Shown here: positions 19,880 through 27,266 of the stretch, one piece after another
How the letters are laid out: the number at the start of each line of letters is the position of its first letter
How positions within the stretch are numbered: the first letter of the stretch is position 1
Assembly: GCF_000003815.2 (NCBI RefSeq)
Contig: NC_049985.1
Location: forward strand, 722,173 to 752,833
DNA: 30,661 nucleotides
From: Branchiostoma floridae
Taxonomy: Eukaryota; Chordata; Leptocardii; Amphioxiformes; Branchiostomatidae
Direction: 5' to 3'
The notes under the pieces: model-generated
Database searches by the model: none
Told to the model about the DNA's origin: nothing
Seen by the model: the letters and a program-made list of their open reading frames with translations, nothing else
Made by a program: the position numbers and the translations under genes

Positions 19880-20224
19880 CAGGGCTCGAAATACCCACTT
19901 GCCCACTTGAAAATGCAACCACATTTTGCTTTGCGCAACTTAATTTTAAACCCAGGTTGCACACTGCTCAACCTGAAATTTTGCAGTTGGAACACTGCTT
20001 TTTCACCACCTACATGCACAAGCTTTTATATTTGTTTTTTGATAACATATTACATATATATATAGTTACATATAACTGGAAGAAAAGTTAATGGATAAGT
20101 AGCTGATTTGAAGAAAGTAACAATTTGAAAGTGGGGCAACCTGAAATGTTGATGGCGCAACCTGGCTTTTGGCTCAGGTTGCCACTTGGACAACCTGGCT
20201 GAAAAAAAAGTATTTTGGGCCCTG
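19880..20224 (+). mobile_element. CAGGGCTCGAAAT-ended element, copy C3
   Basis: A 345-base element starting CAGGGCTCGAAATACCCACT and ending TATTTTGGGCCCTG, flanked by exact GCAATT (19874-19879 and 20225-20230). Its interior is again different: CAACCTGGCT / CAGGTTGC repeats near the right end and TTGCCCACTTG near the left. The length matches C1 and C2 closely. Confidence 0.8.
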
Positions 20225-20830
20225 GCAATTACATGGAAACCACTGAGGTTTCTAGTGCAGGAAAGTTGTCAAACTTGTCTGAAAAAAAATCTTTTTCTCT
20301 CTGGAAGATTTTTAAAGCACATGCATGTTGTATGCTTAGAATTCAATGAAAAGTTTCAGAGTTTTTAGACAAATAAGACTAAAAGTAAAACAGGAAAGAG
20401 TCACACAAAATATGTGTTCTTGGGGTAGAAATACTGTAGAATGAGATTATAGGTGATGGGATGATATTGGCAAAGTTTGTCAGTAATAAAAGCACTTGGA
20501 AGAATGTCCCTAAAATATCTTGACAAATCTTAGTCTTCATGTTTCGACCAGGTGTGCCTGTAAATACATCTATTCTACTGCGGGGGGAGAAGTGGGTTGA
20601 ATGTGAATGTGTGGGCATTAAACAAACAGGACTGTTTAAGCTAGGTTACTGGGGTATAGGGCAACTTTCTACTCATGGTGCCTCTTTCCACCTGTTACCA
20701 TTGTATGCCTTAGGCCACAGTAATTCAATTTGTTGGTCCTCGGGCTTCAAAAAATCAATTAAGACTGGAAAATTAACATAAAACAGTCTGAGGAAAATGT
20801 CTATACCTTGGTTAAGGTTAAGGGAGCGGA

Positions 20831-21103
20831 TGTACATGTCAGATTCAAGGTTTTTCTCCCAACCCTGACTGTTTTCATATTCGTGCCGAAAGATTGAAAT
20901 GAATTTTTAAGTTGCTGAAAAACTGAATTCAGTAAGTGGCACATTTTTTAACACCGAATAGCCTGAAGACAAAAGAGAAAAAAAGTACAGCATTTTGGCA
21001 CACACTCATCAGTCAGTAATGATGCAGTTTCCTAAAGATTGTGCATGTAGTAAAAAGAGACAAAGTACAAGAGATAAAACAGTAAGTCATTGAACGTGAC
21101 AAA
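20831..21103 (+). other. Intron sequence, nothing recognised
   Basis: Short AT-rich stretch between the degenerate array and the next element; no features seen. Confidence 0.4.
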
Positions 21104-21105
21104 TA

Positions 21106-21318
21106 CTGTAAGTGCATTTAAGTTCGCGGGGATTTAATCTTAGAGTTTTAAGTCCTTCAGAAAAAGGACTTTAAATTTTAAGTTCGCGGTAACACCGTAG
21201 ACTGCATTCTAATACCATAATTATAGAAAAATGTTCGCGGTGGATTTAAGTACGCAGTGAAGTGGTCCCCGCAAAAAACGCGAACATAAATCCACCGTGA
21301 ACATTTCTGCATTTACAG
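21106..21318 (+). mobile_element. TACTGTAARTGCA element, copy 1
   Basis: A 213-base element flanked by TA (21104-21105 and 21319-21320), with ends CTGTAAGTGCATTTA and TGCATTTACAG. The interior holds repeated GTTCGCGGTGG/CCACCGTGAAC-like blocks able to form several hairpins. Copy 2 at 23953 is inverted relative to this one. A Tc1/mariner-type non-autonomous element is likely. Confidence 0.8.
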
Positions 21319-21658
21319 TAAGGCTACAACAAGTTATGTTCATTGTTGCTAAGACATTTCTTTGCAAAAATTCATCCGATGGTTTGTTTTTACATCTCTG
21401 TTTATCAAACTGTTTGAAGGATGCTTCAGACCTTTTCCATATTTGTTTCTAGGCTATGTAATGATTGTTGTTATCAGGTGTTATTTAGACAGGTAGCAAA
21501 GGTAAAGACTGTAGTTGGTCTTGAAAACCAACACAGTGATCCTTTATCACAACACTTGAAAGATTTCCATAAAAAAATTATGGTCATTTGATGTTAACAC
21601 TAGTTAACAGTTTTATACTGTGACTGATTTGTATCATGATGTTGCTGTCTATAGTGTA

Positions 21659-21836
21659 CAGTCAAACCTGTCTATAGTGGCCACTCAAGGGACCGGACTA
21701 ATGTGGCCATTATAGACAGGTGGCCTCTGTATAGAGGTGGCAACTTGTAGATAAAATACCCAAGGGACCGACAAAAAGTGGCCACTATGGACAGGTGGCC
21801 CCTCTGTAGAGGTGGCCCCTAATACAGGTTTGACTG
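21659..21836 (+). mobile_element. CAGTCAAACCTGT-ended TA-flanked element
   Basis: A 178-base element with ends CAGTCAAACCTGT and ACAGGTTTGACTG as perfect inverted repeats and TA on each side. Inside are four GTGGCCACT-like copies. It is almost wholly self-complementary. Non-autonomous; a mariner-type origin is inferred from the TA flank. Confidence 0.85.
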
Positions 21837-21838
21837 TA

Positions 21839-23950
21839 CAATGATTTATGTTATTGCCCCTAAAAAAACTAAACCTTATAATGTAGGACTTCCTGAAAAA
21901 CAGAAGTTAGATAGGAGTAATATGTTGACCTAGTTAAATAGATAAAAGTACCAGTAAAAGTGAAATTTCACTCTCTTATCTGCTATTTGCCATTTGGTGG
22001 ATCTTTTAAGACTGTGGGAGATTACACTGTAGGGGGGATTTGATTTAAGCATCCTTTTGTTCATGTAGAAATGTCTGTTCAAACCATGGTATTGTCTCAT
22101 AAGCAGGAGAATTGCAGAGTGATTAAGAGATTCTTTAGAGATGATTGTCCTACCTTTATCACAACTGCAGGTGAATCCATCGAACAACCTCTCGTTTAAC
22201 TCTGGACTGACCTCTCTTACCAAAGTAACCAAATACCCAGATGGGCTGATATTGTAAATCATAGGTACAAATAATGTGAGAAATACTAGCCATCATTGAT
22301 GACTCCCTGGGGATTAGTCTAATTATGCCTAATTATCCATAGATGTTTCACTTGCCTATAGCTACTACAGACTGGAGAACTGAGACACCTTCTCTCTATG
22401 TTTCTGCTCTTGCTACAAACATGATACAATGTAGATAGGAAAATTTTGTTTTAAATTACATTAAGTTTATATTGTCTTCTGATATATGCTGATCCCATTG
22501 TTCTAAGGATAATTTGCAGTTACGCAGTTAACAAAGAAAAAGTCTAAGATGATAAGGAATCTTAAGCAACTATTTTTGCGTGTTAAGAAGAAGAGGCGGG
22601 TGGATTTAGCGTGTTAGTCACAGATATTTAGTACACATATGCAAGAACATGGCAGTTATTTTGTACTTTCTTGGAGTTTCTTGGAGTAAAAAGTTGTTTG
22701 TGGCCTTTGGCTGGTATGGTTGAACTGATTGCATTGCAACAAAGAGCTGTGAAGAAGGTGAAATGCAATGTACCGGTAGTAATTCACGAAACTTTTCCTA
22801 TGATAATGGCAAGGGTTGTTTTCTGCTCATATTTAGTTGTGCCTGGTTCTTACCTTGTCCTGTGGCCTAGTTAGTGTCTATGTACCCCAGCTGTTGGCTG
22901 TCAGGACATTGGAACATTAGAAAGTAAAGGAAAAACAACAGGATTGCAAGGTTTTGTATTCAGATAAGGACAAAAATTAGGAGAAACATTGATGTGAAAC
23001 ATTGGACAAAAAGTTTGTGGAAAGTAGGAAATAATGTATATCCTGCCCAATTCTTTCCTAGAAAATCCTAGCTACAAACTTAAAACATTATGGCAACATA
23101 TTCTATTCTAAGTGAGAAGTATGTACTAATCTTTCTCAGGATGGCATGAACAAAAGATTTTATCCGAAAACCTGGGCAGTATACAAAATGTGCGGGTGCC
23201 CTTGTATCTGCCCTAACGTTTAGGTTAGTGTACAGCCTCAACTGAACCAGAATCAGAGACTGGCTATAGCTGTTTGCCATAGAGCCAAATATAAGGTACA
23301 AATAGCACCGTTTGAGTCAAGTCTTCTACATTTAACCTGACAAAAGACTACAGGTACCTTACTCACTCAGGACTGTGGTTGTAAGTCTCACCTTTCTGTG
23401 GCTGTGGTGGTGACACGTTTGGCAGAGTTCCAACCTGGTACTGCCTTACACCACTACTGTAAAACTGATTAACTTTTCTCCCCCGAAAAATGCCACTTTT
23501 TCACACAATGTTAAGTAGATTTGATAATCGGTGCTTGACAATGTTGTCATCAATCTGGTGGAGACAAAAGGATGACCTTGTAGTTGTACAAACCATATTG
23601 CCCATTTTGCAAGGTTTTTGGTTTCCTTAAAATTATGCAACTCACCGTAGCAAGCCACAACTCAGAAATCCTGTTATTATAATACTCTAATGCTATCAGG
23701 CTGATACATAATGGGGGTAATGTAGGAACAAATCTCATGGACTTGGGTTTCAAAAGGACCAAGACTCTCACAATCAGTAACAATAACCTTTAGTTGTGTT
23801 TGAGAGAACAACGCAACAGAGTCCTGTTCCTAGTCTGTAAATGTTTCTGTGTAATATGTTAACATGATAATATTCGCTTATAATAAAAGACAAACTTTTC
23901 AGCTTTGATTCATGTCATGCTAGATCACTTAATATATGGATTGAATCACT
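21839..23950 (+). other. Intron sequence, nothing recognised
   Basis: About 2.1 kb of intron with only short open frames on both strands, none with a recognisable domain, signal peptide or supporting splice sites. Confidence 0.45.
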
Positions 23951-23952
23951 TA

Positions 23953-24160
23953 CTGTAAATGCAGAAATGTTCGCGGTGGATTAATGTTCGCGGTTTTCCC
24001 GGTGGCCGCTTCACCGCGAATTTAAAACCACCGCGAATATTTTTCCATAACAGTAAGAGACTACAGTGCATGGTGCTACCGCGAAATTAAAACCACCGCG
24101 AAAAGTCCATTTTCCCGCTACCGCGAAATTAAATCCCCGCGAACTTAAATGCATTTACAG
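23953..24160 (-). mobile_element. TACTGTAARTGCA element, copy 2 (inverted)
   Basis: A 208-base element flanked by TA (23951-23952 and 24161-24162), ends CTGTAAATGCAGAAATGTTC and AACTTAAATGCATTTACAG. It is the reverse orientation of 21106-21318. The interior is built from ACCGCGAA / TTCGCGGT blocks. Confidence 0.8.
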
Positions 24161-24249
24161 TATATGGATTGACTTGAAACTCAAGGGTTAGAACTGGATG
24201 ACTGCCCTAACACATTCCTGGCATCCTGATCACAATCTCTAATGGGACA

Positions 24250-24590
24250 GAGACTCTGATGTCGATCTCTCCTGGCAGATTCAACAGGTCTTGCAGATTA
24301 CAATCTCTAACCTGTCACATAAACATGTATGTATACTCTGGTATACGAAACTATTGCTGCCTTATAAACCTCCTAACTAATATTTGTGTGCGGAGAAGTT
24401 TTCAGACTGACTCTGATCTCGATCTCTCCTAGCAGATTCAGCACTGTGGTGCAGATTACAATCTCTACCTTTTCATACAATGTCATGTATTCTACGCAGT
24501 TGTAGTGCTAACAGTATGAAACTATTCTTGCCTTACAATCCTGCTAAGTTAACTAACACTTGTGTGTGGAGAAGTTTTCAGACTGACTTG
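24250..24590 (+). repeat. Two-copy tandem duplication, about 160-bp unit
   Basis: Unit 1 starts with CTCTGATGTCGATCTCTCCT near 24252 and unit 2 with CTCTGATCTCGATCTCTCCT near 24412. Both continue through GCAGATTACAATCTCTA, a GAAACTATT-TTGCCTTA block and TGTGGAGAAGTTTTCAGACT. Not coding. Confidence 0.8.
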
Positions 24591-24856
24591 AGCTCTAATC
24601 TGGGAAAGTGTATTGAAGTTTTTTAACTGTCATACAACACAAATTATTCTCACCTCGAATTTTCAGTCGCACCTACGTCGACCTTCTTCAGGAGTGATGA
24701 TTCAATTAATCTGATCACGTGACTCGATTAACGAATCATAGATGCCTGGGAAAGTGTGTTGTAATACTTACAAAAGTCAGTGCCCTGCTGTGCATGTGGT
24801 CCTGTAGCAGCATGCTGCTCTGTGTTGTCAGGATTTGTGTCATGTCTACTTCCTTG

Positions 24857-24956
24857 TAGCCTGGTATCCAGCCGTATTGTAGCTCCCGAGTCTCTTCTGT
24901 CTTGCAGAGAGAACAGAAGAGACTCGGGAGCTATAATACGGCTGGATACCAGGCTA
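24857..24956 (+). mobile_element. 100-bp near-perfect hairpin element
   Basis: Arms of about 43 bases, starting TAGCCTGGTATCCAGCCGTA and ending in its inverse, match with one visible difference and surround a loop of about a dozen bases. CTTCCTTG occurs directly before (24849-24856) and directly after (24957-24964), an 8-bp target duplication as made by hAT transposases. The open frames crossing it on both strands are by-products of the palindrome. Confidence 0.85.
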
Positions 24957-24964
24957 CTTCCTTG

Positions 24965-25494
24965 AGGAGCTTTTGGGAAGTGAAACAAGCTGGATTTTTT
25001 TTTTAATACGTAGCACATACGTGTGCTGTCCCATTTGGAAATGATAATCAAAAACCATCTCCCTACTTCCTAACCCCATAACCAGTAGAAATTTGATGCT
25101 GAATGGCTTCCTTAGCAGTCTGGAGGTTAAGTTGGTCCATTTTTCTATTGGCATATGTGTACATGTACTTACAAATTACATACCTGATAAAGGAAATATG
25201 GAAATGTGATTATTTTCACAAGAAAATTGAATTATTTGCTAGCTGTCAAAGAAGTTTGCATCTCTGTTGAGGAAGTAAGTAGGGATGATATCTCACAGTT
25301 GGCATCAGGAAGTACAATGAACTGTAAAAAGTGTTTAACCTCAAATCTTGCATGAGATGTCTTCTAGGTCAAAGCTAGGTCAGTGATAAGGCAGTCTGCC
25401 AGCAATTGTTTCTGTAAGTGAGATGGGGAACAACAGATGATAAACCAGGTAGTGTGAGTGAGTGAGTCACTCAGTCAGTGAGTGTGAGTGTTGT
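24965..25494 (+). other. Intron sequence with GTGAGT-rich stretch
   Basis: No gene recognised. About 25451-25490 is a low-complexity GTGAGTGAGT / CACTCAGTCAGTGAG stretch. Confidence 0.4.
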
Positions 25495-25640
25495 TGTTAT
25501 TGTTATTGGGTGGGCCGACTACTCACACTTTGCAGCCAGGGGCTGAATTGCGAGGAGCTTACAATAGGCGGGGCTAGATCGCAAGGGTCTGGAGCGAGCT
25601 GCCATTCGGCGCCACTCAGGTGACCTCAATACGACTGTCG
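25495..25640 (-). mobile_element. Possible retroelement 3' end with (AAC)n tail
   Basis: Read on the minus strand, a moderately GC-rich segment ends in GGCCCACCCAATAACAATAA, then CAACAAC, which looks like a retroelement body with a microsatellite tail. No open frame is preserved. The assignment is by appearance only. Confidence 0.3.
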
Positions 25641-25707
25641 CAAGTGTCTGTGTGAGTGAGCGAAATATGCCATAGCTATGTCTAACCCAGTTGTTTGTTT
25701 ATTTCAG

Positions 25708-25818
25708 TGCCGAGACTTTGTTCAGGCGGGAGCGAGTATCGGCGGCACGGTGACCGAGGTGGTGGCAGCGTGTGACATCACGTTTGGCTGTGTGTCCGAC
25801 CCCAACGCTGTCAGAGAT
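25708..25818 (+). CDS. GLYR1: GLYR1 exon: second Rossmann-fold segment
   Basis: A 111-base exon after TTTATTTCAG and before GTGAGT, phase 0 at both ends. It encodes CRDFVQAGASIGGTVTEVVA, then ACDITFGCVSDPNAVRD. It aligns without gaps with vertebrate GLYR1 ([20 protein letters not shown]..., CDITFACVSDPKAAKD). It is separated from the preceding exon by a 19.8-kb intron that holds the vasorin-like gene on the other strand. Its last 15 bases and donor are tandemly copied downstream. The following exon, starting LV-GPSGVLQ in vertebrates, is not complete in the window, though truncated copies of its start appear at 30310 and 30580. Confidence 0.95.
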
Positions 25819-26193
25819 GTGAGTACTGTCTGTCAATCAATCAACCTTAACGCTGTCAGAGATGTGAGTACTGTCAATCAATCAATCAATCAATCAATCA
25901 ACCTTAACGCTGTCAGAGATGTGAGTACTGTCTGTCAATCAATCAATCAATCAATCAATCAATCCTAACGCTGTCAGAGATGTGAGTTCTGTCAATCAAT
26001 CAATCAATCAATCAAACCTAATGCTGTCAGAGATGTGAGTTCTGTCAATCAATCAATCAATCAACCTTAACGCTGTCAGAGATGTGAGTACTGTCTGTCA
26101 ATCAATCATTCAAACCGAACATTGTCAGAGATATGAGCTCTTTCAATCAATCAATCAATTATTTAATCAATCAACCAGAGCACTGTCAGATAT
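25804..26193 (+). repeat. Array of copied exon-donor edges with (TCAA)n spacers
   Basis: AACGCTGTCAGAGAT|GTGAGT, the last 15 bases of the GLYR1 exon plus its donor, recurs downstream. Unit starts are 25804 (true exon), 25849, 25906, 25967, 26020, 26069, then decayed copies at 26118 (donor GT changed to AT) and about 26179. Unit lengths are 45, 57, 61, 53, 49, 49 and 61, varying with the number of TCAA repeats between. Copies 2 to 6 keep GTGAGT. Copies 2 and 3 stay in frame with the exon without a stop; a TAA follows before copy 4. Confidence 0.95.
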
Positions 26194-26541
26194 ATATAAT
26201 AGTGTATATATCTCAGTACAAAAAAACTCCATGTGCATGCATGTACATTTACAGGCGGCACCTATTTTCTATAACACCTATATTTTACAATTGGTTGAAC
26301 AATAACATGCATCTCTAGCATTGACTGGCCCAACAAGTTGTATCTAGACTTGAAAAAACAACGGAGAACCTTAAGAACCGATCAAAAGACCCAAGGTCTA
26401 AAATCAGGTTAAGTATTTTTGCAGGCTGTCAAAATGTCAAACTTTTGTATTGACTTTATATTAGAATTCTTACAGGTATAAACATCCAAACTGAAAAGTT
26501 AGAAAACTTTACTTGTGTGGAGTACTAGTCTTTGTACCATC
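26194..26541 (+). other. Downstream of the TLR stop; probable 3' UTR
   Basis: Antisense to GLYR1 and directly after the TLR stop codon on the minus strand, so part is probably TLR 3' UTR. No AATAAA occurs on the minus strand close by; an ATTAAA lies at 26162-26167 inside the tandem array. Nothing else recognised. Confidence 0.35.
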
Positions 26542-26821
26542 TCAAACCAAGTCGTCCTCCACTTCTTGACCTTGAGGCAGGCGGTTCCTTGACCCCAGCG
26601 CCTGCCTCAGCCGCTCCCAGAACAGCGCCCTCCCTGGGGGGTCCCCCGGCCACACCAGGTAGGTTTTCCTGGACATGAGCTTCTGTAGCATGTGGTAGCG
26701 GGACAGGTGTGTGACCGGGATGTTCTCCAGCAGAACCAGTATCAGCACGTCTTCGCCCTCGTCAAACAGCCGGTGCCGCGCCAGCTTAAACTCCAGGGTG
26801 CACCAGCCGCTCTGAATGAAC
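26542..26821 (-). CDS. Toll-like receptor, exon 2 (C-terminal half of TIR domain)
   Basis: Terminal coding exon, 93 codons plus stop, after an acceptor reading CTTGCCCCAG on the minus strand. With two bases (AG) from the previous exon it restores RRFIQSGWCTLEFKLARHRL, the box-2-to-helix region of a TIR domain, and continues through VLILVLLENIPVTHLS to the FW box (ALFWERLRQAL) near the C-terminus. The tail after the TIR domain is short and acidic (EVEDDLV). WC..EF and YLVWP resemble vertebrate TLR1/2-type domains. Splitting the TIR domain by an intron is uncommon for TLRs, many of which have a single coding exon. Confidence 0.9.
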
Positions 26822-26828
26822 CTGGGGC

Positions 26829-27065
26829 AAGATGGTTCTGTGGTTAGGGTGGCTGGCTTAGGTTCTAATGGTTCTGGGTTTGAATCCCTAGCAAATTGGT
26901 CCTGTGGTTTGTACATCGTTGTCAGGACCCCCCATGCAGACCCTCTTGTTAGTTTAGAATCTAAAGGTTCTGGGTTTGAAGCCCTTAAGCAGGCTGCAAT
27001 GTTGTTCCCTTGGGAAAGGCACTTAACACCTATTTCCTAACTTGACTCAGTTGAAAACGAGTCCC
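26829..27065 (-). mobile_element. tRNA-derived SINE in the TLR intron
   Basis: Within the 445-base TLR intron 26822-27266. On the plus strand a tRNA-like head (GGTTAGGGTGG, then GGTTCTGGGTTTGAATCCC resembling a Pol III B box) is followed by a second, decayed B-box-like copy (GGTTCTGGGTTTGAAGCCC) and by CCTTGGGAAAGGCACTTAAC, a sequence common in deuterostome SINE bodies. Its transcription would run on the plus strand, opposite to the TLR. Borders are approximate and the strand given is that of the host gene. Confidence 0.6.
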
Positions 27066-27266
27066 TTAAGTTTTTATTAGGAATGTCCCCTGTTAAAGGA
27101 CAGCCACGCCTCAAGCACCACCACACTTATCGGAAAGATTAGGGGTCCTTCCAGAATCAAACCGTACAGTCCATTCTTACGCAGCTGTACTTACTGTACA
27201 AAACTGGTGGCGGCGTGTTGTGCCTAGAGGTGCGTTTATTGCAAAACAAGCAAAGAACAAACAAAC

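Larger units (their letters stand above)
17315..20830 (+). repeat. Old degenerate tandem array, interrupted by transposons
   Basis: Related segments recur through this stretch. GGGCCGTGCATGGTATTGTC occurs at about 17323 and 17487. A module like AGGCCACACTGATTTAATTG, then TTGGTTCTCGG, occurs at about 18015, 19015, 19205 and 20710, often followed by ATATAGAGAA and GGAAAATTCCAGGTA-like sequence. The units are strongly diverged, with spacing near 165-200 bases where measurable. Two CAGGG elements (18569, 19880) have inserted into it. No coding sequence recognised. Confidence 0.5.

Noticed and set aside
22671-22874. 67-residue plus-strand open frame as a small gene
   Set aside because: No signal, domain, conserved motif or splice support.
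25678-25707. A start codon for GLYR1 at MSNPVV
   Set aside because: This is intron sequence before the acceptor TTTATTTCAG; the exon continues in frame from the exon ending at 5864.
25804-26193. CRISPR array
   Set aside because: Regular short repeats, but the repeat is an exon edge with splice donor, spacers are TCAA microsatellites, and the context is eukaryotic.
26816-27040. A functional tRNA gene at the GGTTTGAATCCC motif
   Set aside because: No cloverleaf can be completed; two degenerate B-box copies and a SINE body sequence indicate a SINE.
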